Shown here: piece after piece, positions 11,517 through 25,117 of the stretch
Position numbering within the stretch: the stretch's first letter is position 1
How the letters are laid out: each line of letters begins with the position of its first letter
NCBI RefSeq assembly: GCF_016545825.1
Contig: NC_052614.1
Span: 35,868,072 to 35,932,071 of the forward strand
Direction of reading: 5' to 3'
Length of the DNA: 64,000 nucleotides
Origin: Eucalyptus grandis
Taxonomy: Eukaryota > Streptophyta > Magnoliopsida > Myrtales > Myrtaceae
The notes under the pieces: model-generated
Seen by the model: the letters and a program-made list of their open reading frames with translations, nothing else
What the model was told of the DNA's origin: nothing
Database searches by the model: none
Made by a program: the position numbers and the translations under genes

Positions 11517-14500
11517 ATGGGAGCTTTGGAGTTTGCATGTAGGACTATCTTGTTGTCTGCTCTACTAATTATTGCAAAGGCAGAAGTTTATATTGTGACT
11601 ATTGAAGGAGAGCCTGTCATAAGTTACAAAGGTGGTGTCAATGGTTTTGAAGCAACTGCGGTTGAGTCTGATGAGAAGATTGATCCTACAAGGTACTCTT
11701 TATTATGCCAGCACTTGCCATTCGACATATTCTTGGCACTTATGGTGTTTCTTGGAATGTGCATTCCACATTTGGCGACAATATCCTCTCTAATTCGTGT
11801 TCTTAACTTAAAGATCATCATTGTCATAGCATGGATTAGAAGCTCATGATGTGCATAGTTAACTAATTTTTCCCCTGAATTTGGTCGATATAGATGTCAT
11901 TGAGTATTAGGCAAATAACTTGTCAACTTTGTCCCCGTCATTGTGGTTGACTCTAGATAGAAATCAGCATTTAACAAATGCAAACTCACTAGAAGGCAGA
12001 GAAACCGAATATTTATCTTGAAACTCTAACTTGAATATATTTCTTGACCCTGTTTACATCTCACGTGCATCTATCAGATTGTGAACCAGTATGGAGAGAG
12101 GATGGGAGGAAATAAAACTTTATGAGTAGTTTGTTGTTATGTCATTTATGGTCTTTTGAAGAGGTGTGTAACCTTGCTTAGGATTATTTACGAAGGTTTC
12201 TTGTACAGTCTCAGTCATTTTCTTGGCATTGCATTTCTCCATCAAGCATAGTTGAAATGGTGCTTTATGGAATTAGCAGCGACTTTAGAAACAATCTTTT
12301 CAGGTGTAAATTGTTACATTGTGATGAACCAATATATTAAATCCATAATCATTAAGTTGTTACTGTATGGTCGGCAAATATTTTTGTAACGCATAGCCAT
12401 TAGGTCATGCACTGACACAGATATTGTCAATCAAACAAAAGAGGAGAAAGATAAACTCAATTACTATTTGGTTATCCTTGCAAGAAGTACCTCAATTCAT
12501 TCCTTCATCAGCGAAATATCATTCACCCTCCTACTACATGCCTAGTCCCCTGCTCAGATGAACATGTTGGTTGCTATTGCTGTATTGTCTTTTATTACTC
12601 CTTGGCTCATTGAATTGGGTTGTCATCCAGTGAATTGGTAACGTCTTATGCTGAACACCTTGAGAAGAAACATGATATGCTTCTTGGGATGCTGTTTGAT
12701 CGAGGAACCTACCAGAAACTATACAGCTATCGCCATCTGATAAATGGTTTTGCTGTTCACATTTCTCCTGAACAGGTGAAACCAAGTATCCAATCTCCCT
12801 CATTTTTCTCTGCATCTGACTTTTAGGATGGTAGTCCCTTTCTTTTGTGTATCATGGACTTATGCCCTTCCAATATATTAGTAGGCGGAAATCCTACGAC
12901 GTGCCCCTGGTGTGAAATCTGTGGAGAGAGATTGGAAGGTGAAGAGACTTACAACTCACACTCCACAGTTTCTGGGACTTCCTACTGGAGTATGGCCCAC
13001 AGGAGGAGGGCATGCCAAGGCGGGAGAGGACATTGTGATTGGCTTTGTGGACTCGGGCATTTATCCTCACCATCCCAGCTTCTCTTCACACACAGAACCT
13101 TATGGTCCACTACCAAAGTACAGAGGGAAGTGTGAAGTTGATCCTGACACTAAGAGGGCTTTTTGCAATGGGAAGATTATAGGAGCTCAACATTTTGCCA
13201 AGGCGGCCATAGCAGCTGGGTCATTTAATCCTTCCGTTGATTTTGCTTCTCCCTTGGATGGCGATGGACATGGAAGGTTAGGTCTTGTAACATTTGCAGA
13301 TTGAGTTTTAGCAAGCTCTAATTCTGTATAATCTAGATCTTTTGCCTTCTCATCTTAGCAACCTGTGATAAGCAGATTTTATTTTTTGAGATGTGGGAGA
13401 TAAAACTAGGCTTTCGTATGTTATATATCCTGTGCATCTGTACTTTCTTAATTTTTCTTTGATGCATTAAAGTTCATATTTTTGACATGCTTGATGAGCT
13501 GTTCATTTCTCTACTATGTGTATATTCCAAGATGAGGTTGAAAGATTCTGTCCCACTGCTGCAGACAAACAAATGCTACAAAGGTCTTATCAGTTGTAGT
13601 ACTAGCCCTTAAAAATAATGAGAGTTTATGAGTTGACTGATAGATTTTCACAGTGACGAGAACAACATGCTGAGTAGATTGATTTGATGATAGTTGTATG
13701 ATCCATACTGATCTGAAGAGGGCACTGTATGGTGAAACCTAGGCACTGTAATTAATGAGGTGATTTATAGAATCCTTCTCCTTCTCAATGTTATGTTTGG
13801 GTTAGTAATTTGATTTAGTAGTTATTGAAAAATGAAAAGCCTGCCGTGTGATTTTAAAATAGGAAGGAAAATGTTATCCTTCGCAGAACAAGCTCGGCCT
13901 TGTTAATCAGTACCTAAATCCTCAATAAAAACAGCTCCAAATGCCCCTCCCAAGTTAGTAGTTATTAAGAAGAAAACAGTTGCAAAAACTCATGCTGTTC
14001 ATGATATCTTTGATGAGTTTCGCAATATAATCTGCTGACAATCTCCTTTAAAAATCATGAATAAGTCAAAACACTCTGTAAACCTTGCATGATAAAAGAT
14101 GGCTAATGGAGTGACTGTGCAACAAGCTGCAATCTCATCAACCATGTTGTTTTGACACTTGGAAATGAGAGTTGTTTGTATTGGTTCCTGCTGCTTAATT
14201 TAATTATGGAAAATTTGGCTTTGGCAATGTTGGTGATGTCTAAATCACTAGTTATTTAATTTGTCATTTCTTTTGGATGCATCTGAATCAGTTGGGCTTC
14301 ATCTATAAGATATTAAGATGAAGGAGTTGCCCTTTCTTTTTGTGACTTTTGTCTCCTTATAGTGTGCTAATACTGACAGGCAATGAATTATCCTATAGTT
14401 CAACATCAGAGCAGTTCTATTTCCTTCATCTAAAATTGAATACTTTTGCTGCTTTATACACTAGTTGCTTAGTAGACATCCATGTTATTTTATGTGATGA

Positions 14501-17500
14501 ATGCCGCCATAAGTGGGGCTAAAGGATTTATGTGTCTTTTGATGGAATATATTCCTTTGTCCAAGCTCTTTTTGTTAAGTAAAATGACAATAGTTATTCT
14601 ATCTCCATTCACTCCCTCTTTTTTTTTTTTTTTCTCTCATGAATTTTTATTTCTCTGGCTTTTTCAATCATTTGAATACCAGTCACACAGCTGCCATTGC
14701 TGCCGGTAACAATGGAATACCCGTGAGAGTGCGTGGACATGAATTTGGGAAAGCAAGTGGGATGGCTCCTCGAGCTAGGTAGGCTTCATCAACTTCAGCA
14801 ATCTTAATCAGCTCTTCTGACAGTAATTAATCTCTGAAGTCTGTTGTGTACAGGATTGCTGTTTACAAGGCACTTTACCGACTTTTGGAGGTTTCGTGGC
14901 TGATGTGGTTGCAGCAATTGATCAGGTATCAAAATATATGACCCACTCAGAAGTGCTACGAATTCTTATAGTTTTGGTTGCATTTCTTGACTCTCCCACC
15001 ATGTAGATATAGGACTCTTATAATTTAAATCTCTACAATTTGATGCCAACTAGAGTCAGACATCTTTTTTTTTACCTCATTTCTGGTTTAAACACACTCT
15101 CTCAGGCACACACACAGACTTTGGTTCAGACTTAAAGATTTTGGAATTTACCTTGCAAAAAATAATGTACTTAAAAGTTTTGATTTCTAAACTTACTTTC
15201 TACCACAGAAGATGAGATATGCTTTTGTGTTGACCACAAGGATGCCATCTTTTGCTTTCTGAAAACATCCAGAGAATCTCGGTGCATACTGGGATGGGTG
15301 ATTCTCCACATAGTGTTGCATATATCTACAAAGCTCATCTATCCCTTCAATTCTGTCATGCTTGTCAACAAATTTTGATAGTAATCTGAAGGAAGGTTAT
15401 ACTCAACTGACAACTTCTCCTACAGGCTGTTTATGATGGTGTGGATATACTCAGTCTGTCAGTCGGACCAAATAGCCCGCCAACAAGCACTAGAACTACA
15501 TTTTTGAACCCTTTTGATGCCACACTTCTGTCAGCTGTCAAAGCAGGTGTCTTCGTCACTCAGGCAGCAGGAAATGGAGGGCCTTTTTCTAAAACTTTGG
15601 TATCCTATAGCCCATGGATAACATCTGTTGCAGCTGCAATTGATGACCGAAGATACAAGAACCATCTCACGTTGGGAAATGGGAAAATGTTGCCAGGCAT
15701 TGGATTATCACGTGAGTTTTTAAGCTCGACTATTTAACTTTATTACATTTCTCATTGGTAGATCATAGTAGTTTGACAGTGAGATCATTTTATTGGTGCT
15801 TAGCAATAGTAATGTGCCATTTTGATCTTTTCTGATTTCGACGGTATTTCAATGGAATGAATTTTCTTTTCCTTTCTTCTTTTTGTCGTTTTGGAGATTT
15901 GTATGTTATCTGTAATGAATTTGCATTACAAAGATGTGACAACCAGCAAACCAGGCCGTTGGATGAAAAATGTATACTTGCTTGTTAAAGTGTTTCTGGA
16001 CAACACTATGCTCCTGGAAGAATGTGAGTGAGCATCTATGAAGAACTATTATTTATTCTATAAGCCCGTTGGAACCTTTTAAGATGCCCTGTTCATCTGC
16101 GGTTGTGCTTCCTGTAGGGTTGTACAGTGTTTATTCTGCTTGAACTTCAGTGGTTGCTTCACTTTGTGCCCTTCATTTGACATTTTTCTGAGGCTCCCTG
16201 GGGATTTATGTGCTGTTTCCAACCGAACATGAGTCTGCTAGTGGTTTTGGTAGGAATTATAATATTAATTGCACTGGTTGATGTAGGTGATTGTATTTAA
16301 CACTTATTGAATGATAGAGGATGTTGAGTGTGCAGAACTTCTTTTCTTTTTCAAGGAGTTTTTTCCCCATTTTATTGACATTTAATTTCGTTTCATGAGA
16401 GCAGCCTCTACACAGCCGAATCGGACATTCACCATGGTTGCAGCAAATGATGTACTGCTGGATTCTTCCGTCATGAAGTACAGCCCCTCTGACTGCCAGA
16501 GACCAGAAGTTTTGAACAAAAACTTAGTCCAGGGAAACATTCTTCTCTGTGGCTATTCCTTCAACTTTGTGACAGGGACAGCATCAATCAAGAAAGTTTC
16601 AGAAACGGCCAAGAGCCTTGGTGCAATTGGCTTTGTTCTTGCTGTTGAGAATGTTTCTCCAGGAACCAAGTTTGATCCGGTCCCTGTTGGTGTCCCAGGG
16701 ATTCTCATCACTGATGTCAGCAGATCAATGGTAATAACTGTTTCTCGTCCATCCTGTTTTTGACTTATATTGCTGTAGTAGTTGTTTCTATGCTAACCCT
16801 TGTCATCTTTGTTAGGGCTTGCTTATCCACATCTTCGCTTTTGTCAGATTTTTTCTGCATCACTTTGCTAATGCATATTGCTGTTACTTAGGACCTTATA
16901 GATTATTACAACGTCTCTACCACTAGAGACTGGACCGGACAGTGAAGAGCTTTAAAGCTGTAGGCAGCATAGGGGATGGCTTGATGCCTATACTCCACAA
17001 ATCTGCACCACAGGTGGCACTATTTTCTGCTAGAGGACCCAACATAAAAGATTTCGGCTTCCAAGATGCGGATCTTCTTAAACCAGATATTTTAGCCCCT
17101 GGTTCTCTCATTTGGGCTGCATGGTCACCTAATGGGACAGACGAGCCTAATTACGTTGGTAATGACAAACAAGTCTCATTAGTTTTTTTATTAGCTTTCA
17201 GAACCATGGAATTGTGCATTACTCTTTTTGTCAGTTTAATGTCCAAAACAAGAATGGTAATAGTTATCTGCTTTTCTTTTACCTGGTCTTCAGAGCCACC
17301 TTCTAATATAGCTCTGAGAATCAAACCTGACTAAAAAGTAGAAAACTCTGATGATTTTGTGGAAGATAGTTCACTAGTTGCTAGTTAGAAATCAAATCAT
17401 GTGCTGTCATATATATATATATATATATTGTTGTGCAATAGCTCTGTTTATCATAGGGAAAAAAATTGAATACTCATAGTTAACGCTTGCTTTGAGCAGG

Positions 17501-19500
17501 TGAAGGCTTTGCCATGATCTCAGGAACAAGTATGGCTGCTCCGCACATAGCAGGAATCGCTGCCCTTGTAAAGCAGAAGCATCCTCACTGGAGCCCAGCT
17601 TCCATAAAATCTGCTCTGATGACAACATCAGCAAAGCTGGACAGAGCAGGAAGACCTCTTCAGGCACAACAATACTCTGAGACTGAAGCCATGAAGCTGG
17701 TGACTGCAACGCCTTTTGATTATGGGAGTGGTCATGTTAATCCTAGAGCTGCTTTAGACCCAGGACTTGTCTTTGATGCAGGTTTTCCCTCTTACCTTAT
17801 TCTATCCTTGTTCATAACTATTACGAATGGTTTTCATAAAAAATGGTTTAAGTGCTTCCAGGTTGCTTTTGCTTTGATTAGGACACATTTGCTTCTAATG
17901 TGGAATGTCTATAGTCTAAAAATCTTTTTTTTTTTTGGGATACATACCATAAGTCATAAATTGTCTGGTCTCTCAGCAAGCAGATGGCTCTCCTCCAAAT
18001 GGTTGAATTGGAGCTTATCTGAGTTGCATAAGGGTGAAATATTTAGAAATTCTCTATAACTTCATATCATTCGCCAAGCGAGTCCTTACACATTTTATCT
18101 GTCAACAGAAATTTTTGTACATCTTGTGTCGGTAAAAGCAGCCTGTGTCCAAAATCTATTGGAGTTTCTGAGCAATGTGGCATCCTTTACATTTAGAAAA
18201 CGTTAGGAAAAGTGACAATTGAGCGAAGTAAAATAAACCTGACAGAGTATGGAGAAGGGTCTACAGTCCATTTAGACATAAGACTGTAACAAGTTATATT
18301 GAAGAGTTCAGGAGGTCTATAACTTCATATCATTCGCCAAGCGAGTGCTTATACTTTTTATCTGTCAACAGAAATTTTTGTACGTCTTATGTCGGTAAAA
18401 GCAGCCTTTGTCCAAAATCTATTGGAGTTTCTGAGTAATGTGGCATCCTTTGCGATATGAAACTTAAAATTTTAACATGTACTTTGACGGCACTTTTAAA
18501 TTTACCCTTTACATTTAGAAAACGTTAGGAAAGTGACAATTGAGCTAAGTAAAATAAACCTGACAGAGTATGGAGAAGGGTCTACAGTCCATTTAGACAT
18601 AAGACTGTAACAAGTTCTACTGAAGAGTTCAGGAGGTCTATAACTTCATATCATTCGCCAAGCGAGTCCTTATACTTTTTCTCTGTCAACAGAAATTTTT
18701 GTACGTCTTGTGTCAGTAAAAGCAGCCTTTGTCCAAAATCTATTGGAGTTTCTGAGTAATGTGGCATCCTTTGCGATATGAAACTTAAAATTTTAACATG
18801 TACTTTGACGGCAATTTTAAATTTACCCTTTACATTTAGAAAACGTTAGGAAAGTGACAATTGAGCGAAGTAAAATAAACCTGACAAGAGTATGGAGAAG
18901 GGTCTACAGTCCATTTAGACATAGACTGTAACAAGTTCTACTGAAGAGTTCAGGAGTCTAGAAACAAATGACTCGAAGTACATGGTGTGTATGTATGGAT
19001 AGTTCACCGTTGTAATTGTTCACACTAATTGGTGGGTGATTTCCGTGCTTCTCATTACAAGATCTCTGATTTCTAGTACTTGATCCTTGGCAGGCTACAA
19101 TGATTATTTGGGATTCTTGTGCACAACTCCTGGTATCGATGTTCATGAGATCAAGAACTACACGAACTCGCCATGTAACTTTTCCATGGGCCACCCGTCA
19201 AATCTCAACTCCCCTTCCATCACTATTGCCCACCTAGTTCGAACTCAAACCATCACTCGCACGGTCACGAACGTTGCTCAGGAAGAGACGTACGTCATTA
19301 CAACCAGAATGGATCCGTCTATCGCTCTTGCAGCCAGCCCTCCAGCAATGACGATAAGACCAGGTGCGTCACGGAAATTTACAGTTACTCTCACTGTCAG
19401 GTCTGTGACCGGAACATACAGTTTTGGGGAGATTTTGATGAAAGGAAGTCGAGGGCACAAGGTGAGGATCCCGGTGGTGGCGATGGGATACCAGCGATAG
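11517..19500 (+). CDS. SBT2.5: Subtilisin-like protease, SBT2.5 type, ten coding exons with two frameshifts
   Basis: This is a secreted serine protease of the plant subtilase family (S8A, SBT2 branch). Coding exons: 11517-11692, 12631-12775, 12885-13276, 14683-14778, 14854-14925, 15426-15711, 16405-16730, 16892-17158, 17500-17781, 19094-19500; all junctions are GT-AG. Order: signal peptide (about residues 1-22), I9 propeptide, then catalytic Asp in DSG (13050-13052), His in GHGS (13269-13271), oxyanion Asn in AAGNGG (15573-15575) and Ser in SGTSMAAP (17529-17531). A PA domain lies before the Ser, mostly in exon 7, and a C-terminal Fn3-like domain is in exon 10. Exon 5 is one base short in a T run (14883-14886) and exon 8 is one base short near 16940-16942. 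Each breaks the frame and introduces a stop, although both sides stay family-like. Allowing for these, the length is about 816 residues, usual for SBT2.5/2.6. SBT2.6 is an alternative name. The breaks may be sequencing errors or a recent pseudogene. Confidence 0.93.
14883..14886 (+). other. Single-base frameshift in SBT2 exon 5
   Basis: The conserved segment reads ...KALYRL in one frame and GGFVADVVAAIDQ in the next. The two frames meet at a run of four T, where five bases would keep the frame. The exon is 72 nt where the flanking intron phases require 73. Read literally, translation stops at TGA 15505-15507. Confidence 0.85.
16940..16942 (+). other. Single-base frameshift in SBT2 exon 8
   Basis: The family segment RDWTG is followed in frame by CAG then TGA (16943-16945). 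One base further, the frame continues as VKSFKAVGSIGDG. The exon is 267 nt where intron phases 0 and 1 require 268. Confidence 0.85.
18053..18960. repeat. Three tandem copies of a 263-321 bp unit in the last SBT2 intron
   Basis: Units start at 18053, 18316 and 18637 with 'tctataacttcatatcattc' and end near 'gaagagttcaggag'. Copies 2 and 3 carry about 57 extra bases (from 'tgcgatatgaaac' to 'aaatttaccc') that copy 1 lacks. Copies are nearly identical, implying recent duplication. They lie wholly within the intron between exons 9 and 10. Confidence 0.9.
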
Positions 19501-19750
19501 ATAGTTCAAGGATATAGGTGCCTCGGATTAAAGTGTTGTGGTTGTGATATTCTTTTTTTATTGGCAGGAATAAGTAGTACTAAGCTTAGGTGTAATATGC
19601 TTTATATATGTATAAATGCGCAAAGGGTGTAAAATAACTTTGTACGAGGGGAGACTCTAGTGTCTTCCGTTTTCTGCTCATTTGTTCAGTAATCCGATAT
19701 TATAGTTTTCGCTCTGTTTAATGCGTATGAAATGAATCCTGTGTTTTGAC
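19501..19750 (+). other. Likely 3' UTR of the SBT2 gene
   Basis: T-rich and AT-rich sequence follows the TAG at 19498-19500 and contains 'tttatatatgtataaatg'-like words typical of plant far-upstream polyadenylation elements. The exact cleavage site cannot be assigned. Confidence 0.45.
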
Positions 19751-20838
19751 AACTGTGATTCTCTCTCCAGATTTATCTATCTCATCTGCTAATCGATTCT
19801 AGACGATACTGTATCTGATCATGTGTCTGCAGAATTCGCTCACTTGAGAAGCTATAAATGATAGAAGTGAGGAACCGATGTGAGCTTATTCCCCTAGAAT
19901 CTCTCGATACGAGAAAGGATTGGAAGTTCCACTTCGTCGCGAGTATAATCTTCCTCGAAATGTCGAGTCCCTGTTGGACAGCTTAATTGGTATAGTTCGA
20001 CTCAGTATTTATGACACCAGTTATTCGCGTAATCTCGGGTTATGAAACCAACCCGGCGATGAAAGTCTTCTCAGCAAAACGGTAGACTCCGGCGACGATC
20101 TTGTTACTAACAACTTCTTACCTTTATCACCCATGTAATGTACCATCACTGAGGGTGGGCATAGTTTGGGTAAGCGGCTCTCATCCTAAAACCGAAAATT
20201 GCCCGCTGGCTTTGAAAAATTATAATTGAGAATTGCTTGTTGATTCCATGAATCCATCTAGGCTTCTGATGGTCGGGTTGCCTGCTGGAACTCGTCTAAA
20301 TGTCCCCAACAAAATTATGATTTTCGAAATCCTTTTGAATTTTTGAAAAAGTTCATTTGAACTTGAAACCAAATGCACACAAAAATCATTCCAGAATATG
20401 TGAAATCAATAAAATAAACTCACATTAAACTAATTGATCTTATCATAAAACATGCTGTATTGGTTCAAACATATTGCCTCTCATATCAAACAGGTTATAT
20501 GTGTTCGAATAAAACATGAGGAAACACATTAATAAATTCAATCTCAACACCAATCTCATGCTAAATTGATTTAGATTGTTTGCAATACACATGATAATCT
20601 CAAATTATTATTGAAATATGTACTAGTTTGATTTGAGTGGGAGGGTGAGTAGAGCCATCCCTAGAACCAGTAACTAGATTGGTTCCCATGGATACGTCTG
20701 TCCGATTTCAGGTGGTTTCGGATAGTTCTTTTACACACCCTTAATTGTCATAGCTAAGATAATAAAGGAGCTAAGGTAAGAAATAAATACACATATGACA
20801 GAAGTTTTTGTACTCATTTTTTTATGCAGTGTTAAGTA
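19750..20838. other. Intergenic DNA, nothing recognised
   Basis: No coding exon series, RNA gene or bounded repeat was identified. Confidence 0.5.
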
Positions 20839-20839
20839 G

Positions 20840-21527
20840 GGTTAATATCATGATAAAGTCAAACCAGTACATTCGTGACAAATTTACTTTCAACTAATTT
20901 TTTGAACACAAAAATCCCCAAATTGGCATGCAAGTGATAAATTTACTCTCTGTTAGATTCCGTCAAATTGCTGAGTTTGAAGGGATGTACCGAATTGGGT
21001 TTTTACTCTCCATTTGTCATGAGTGCAATATTTTGTCATTTTTTTCGTAATATTAATCTAATTTAATGAAAAATTTAATGAATGTTTAATTGTGATAAAT
21101 TTACCTTATGTTAATTTCCGTTAATTAATTTTACCATCAAATCGTCGAGTTTTATGACACGTGGCAACTAACAGGTGTATCGGTTCGAGATATTACTCTT
21201 CGTTTGTTATAAATGTATCAATTTTGTGATTTTTCGTGGTATTAATCTAATTAAACAAAAATTAAAAGAAGTTCAGTTGTGACAAATTTTGTGCCTTGTT
21301 AGTTCTCGTAGTTAAATTTTACTATCAAATTACTAAATTTATTGATATGTGTTAGTTGACAAGTGTACTAGTTCGGAGATTTACTCTTTGTTTGTCATGT
21401 GTATCAATTTCTGATTTTTTTTTTTTGTGGTATTAATCCAATTGAGCGAAAACTAGTTTGAGGCTTCAAAAAATTAATTTGGGATAAATTTGTTATTGAT
21501 GTATTAGTTAATATTTTTTGTGGTAAC
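20840..21527. repeat. Palindromic repeat of about 60-bp units (copy 2)
   Basis: It begins with GGTTAATATCATGA and an 'aatttactttcaactaatttttt' type unit. It ends with the reverse-complement arrangement, an 'aaaaaattaatttgggataaa' type unit followed by TTTTTTGTGGTAAC. Intermediate units repeat the motif in inverted orientation three more times, each ending in GTGGTATTAATC-like words. Same family as 8838-9925, 22974-23412 and 29553-29900. Confidence 0.6.
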
Positions 21528-21529
21528 TC

Positions 21530-22970
21530 CTTTTAAGTATGCATGATGACTATTTTGACCAGATCATATCCAAACTAGTACTAAATGGACTAAACTAAAG
21601 GACAAAAAGCAATACGAAATGCTAAAAGAGTTTAAACCGGCATTGACAAGTAGAAAAATTAGTTGATTGTAATTAAAATTTTTCCTATTATAAGGTTATG
21701 GCCTACCGATTATGTTGCAGTTCTATGTTTGGAAAGAAATTACAAATATCCAGCATTGTCAAATTACTTTCTTGTCTCTCTTAACATTTAAGATTGTCAA
21801 CACCAAAATCGGTGCTTAAATTCTAGGCTCTGATTTCCCCGTTTTATCAAATAGGCCTGAATGCATATAAATCGGTACATTTACACAGATCAAATTAGTC
21901 TACTCCGATAGAGGGGTGGCTGTTCGATTTCCATGAACCAGGGATTCTCTATGGTGAAACGGGGATTTTTAATTTGATAAGTATAAACTGAATATAACAT
22001 GTTTATCTTCAAGATGCAAGGACCACTTGGACTTAAATGCTCCAGCTGCTCGGCACGTTCCTCTTCTGTCCGGCGGCGACCGCGACAGCAAGCCATGCAG
22101 TAGCCGCACTGAATGCTCAAAGAAGAAGAAGATGATGGTGAGGATGGTGGCGGTTCTGGGTTTCTACATGAGCCTGTCAAAACGGCTTTCGGGTCCTTCG
22201 TTCTCGATTGAAGAAGCAAATCTTTTAGCGGACTTGTGCGCATGTAATCGTTCCTGGAAAATGCTCGTGTAAGTTATGGAAGGAAACGCCACATAAGAAG
22301 GGTTGAAAGAAAAGGAGGCGTCGAGGGGCTCGATGAAGGGTGAAATCAGGACCGAGAATGCACGTGGCTTTGCTTCGTATTCGTGCATCGAGTGACAGCA
22401 GTGGTCATCGATCAATCTACCGTTCTTGTTCAGTTATAGTAACGGATGTCTCGTTCTCTTATGTATCGTCCGACACATCTTACGTCAGGGATTGAAGTAC
22501 TTTCGTCCCCAGCGGACCTATTGATTACGAATCGACAATAACACACCAATTATCTTATTTCACTGAAGTGGATTGGCAATATCAATCCAACGATATGTAA
22601 TTGCTCTCAATCCTTTATTGTATTGTCCGTAAGATTTAAAAATTCTGATCAGTAAATTATTTAAAAAATCCTAAACCTATCGTCCAACAGCCGATTCAAT
22701 ACTAAACTTTTTAATCATGAAGATTTAATTCTAAATCTTTTGATGATTTGTCAATTTACTCTTACATATTTTTTTGTCAATCTAGTTTTTCCTATCAATT
22801 TTAGCAAGAAATAGATAACGTGCGAGTCTAGTTAGCATTAGCTGCCCTATGTGATATATCTTGTGTTGAAATAGACAATTTTTGTAAGTTTTTTTGATTT
22901 TTCTATTTTTTTATATTTTATATAATTTTCTTCTTCTTTTTTCCTTTCAACTTAGGGCCGACAACTCGTT
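21530..22970. other. Intergenic DNA with a short GC-richer patch
   Basis: The patch at about 22020-22420 holds overlapping open frames on both strands (up to 117 codons, minus 21890-22243). I recognise no domain. A small exon or decayed gene cannot be excluded. Confidence 0.4.
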
Positions 22971-22973
22971 TAA

Positions 22974-23412
22974 GGGTTAATATCATGAAAATCCCTAAAG
23001 TGGAACACATGTAACAAATTCATTCTAAACATATTTTTTGACTATAAAAAAATCTAAATTGATATACTTATGACAAATTTATCATAAGTTAATTTTTTGA
23101 CTATAAAAAAAACCTTAAATGGCACATTTGTCATAAATTTACTATCTATTAGTTTTCGTCAAATTGTATTAATATCATGAAAAACCACAAAGTAGTACAC
23201 CTATGATAAATGAAGGGTAAAACCTTGGATGGATATACTTGTCAATTATTACATGTCATTCAACTTAGTAATTTGATGACAAAATTTAACGAAAATTAAT
23301 GGAGGGTAAATTTATTATAGATGTACCCGTTTGAAGTATTTGGTGATTAAAAAATTAATTTGAAGTAAATTTGTTACATGTGTACTAATTTGGAGTTTTC
23401 CGTAGTATTAGT
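22974..23412. repeat. Palindromic repeat of about 60-bp units (copy 3), compact
   Basis: About 440 bp with clear inverted ends: GGTTAATATCATGAAAATCC at the left and TTTTCCGTAGTATTAGTC at the right. The first and last units both contain ACATGTAACAAATT or its reverse complement. This is the shortest copy and the best for defining the family's termini. Confidence 0.6.
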
Positions 23413-23414
23413 CA

Positions 23415-25115
23415 TGAATTGTAATCCTAGGAAACACCATTCCGCGGTCTTAAAAGTCAAGTATCGGGAAAAAGGAAATACCTTATATCACTCTTCTCTA
23501 AATGAATAAAATAAAGCTCCCTTTTTTTTTTTTTTTTTTTGAGCAAAAATAAAGCTCCCTTGTTAATGGGCGTAAAATGTCACCTCTTATATTTTTTTTC
23601 GTTTTATTATATTATCCAAAATAAACCCAGCAATTTATTAAAACTTTAATGTCCAGAAGCATTACTTAGAATTTTGGTCCAAGAGAAGGATAATATATTG
23701 CTATATTTCCAATTGATCATTTGTATTCAAGTATATATACCTTGATATTAAGAGATTTAATTGATACTTTTTGAAACTAATTTTTTTTATTCCACTTAAA
23801 AAAAAAAAACTGAAAATGTCGGTTCAATTCCATTCTTGGACTATTTAAAGAAATAAAAATGCCATTTTCTTTTACAATTTCATTCTATTCCATCCCAATT
23901 CTTGTTTCTATTTACAAAACATGTGTATTCTTCATTTATTTCCTTATTGTCTTCTTTCACGTTCTTGCTCACATTTTCTCATTGGAGCATTCGAAAGGTC
24001 TTTATTTCATATGACTAAACCAGCTCAAATGGACTTCTCTTATGTTTATCCTCGATTAAATTAACACTTATTTTGTCTCTCGTATCGTTTCTCGTATGCA
24101 CGATCATACGACGAAACATTAACATCTCCAGCACTAATTTGGTGCATGTGTTGCTAACAGACCGACACTCTGTGTCATGAAGCAACGCTGGCCTTAATAT
24201 CATCTTATGGAATCTTTCCCTCAACCCGGAAATGGAGAGTCTGAATTCAGTATCGTCCCTATCGACGAGCTCGAACATGCAGCCATCTGCTTCGCGCAAG
24301 CAAGCTTATCTTGCGAAGGCGGACCAACTGACCGCAAAGCATGCAATGTGGAAGAAGCGCTGATAGCCCCGGAACTTCAACTTCCCAGATCGGCCTGACT
24401 AAACAAGAGTCACCATTCGCTGGTCTTCCTGAATGTATGTCTTTATGAATTCCCGGGGGTTGATTCTACTCACTTAGTAGTTTGATGACCAATTCAATGC
24501 ATAATAAGAAACGAGCATGGTATAAGCATGCAAATTCGGGAGCGAAGCATAGACGATGTAGCAAGTTAAGCTCTGGCATACCGCATAAATTCTGTCAGTA
24601 TGATTCCGCAATACAACAACATTGAAAAAATGATGCTCCCATCCCAACTCGATAGCTTTTTCGTGAGCTGTGACAAGACTCAGACATGGACAACCCGTAA
24701 AAAATTGGCTCCGAAAAGCTCTCTCGGCATTGAGACTGTTCGATTGCGATCTGACCTGCATTCCAGAGAGGAGAATTCTCATAAGCCCCGGTATGAACTT
24801 TTCATGAATTGGTAATGAAAGGGCTTCAAAATTGATCGCAAATCACAATCGCCGTGATCCCTTTCATGTTCTTCCCGAAGATATAATAACCAGTTCAAAT
24901 TCGCACCTCCCAAATCATTGCTCATCAATCAACAAACAAAAAGCTTCATAAAAGGTTTTTAAGGATTTGAAATCAGATTAAGAATGGAAAGTATTTTAGC
25001 AGCAACATAATTCATAAAGCAACAAATGACTGACACCTTCAAACGTTGATTTCAATGTGGCCCCATCATCTAGTGTGCAAATGAATTACTATGAAACTCG
25101 CATACCATATAGAAA
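23415..25115. other. Intergenic DNA, unassigned open frames
   Basis: Frames at 24207-24398 (plus), 24015-24299 (minus) and 24474-24782 (minus, 102 codons) lie in a somewhat GC-richer stretch, but none shows a domain I recognise. A decayed gene fragment is possible. Poly-T/poly-A tracts occur near 23521 and 23800. Confidence 0.4.
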
Positions 25116-25117
25116 AT

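Noticed and set aside
21890..22415. Small gene candidate in a GC-richer patch
   Set aside because: Frames on both strands compete, no signal peptide or domain is convincing, and no promoter or splice context favours one of them.
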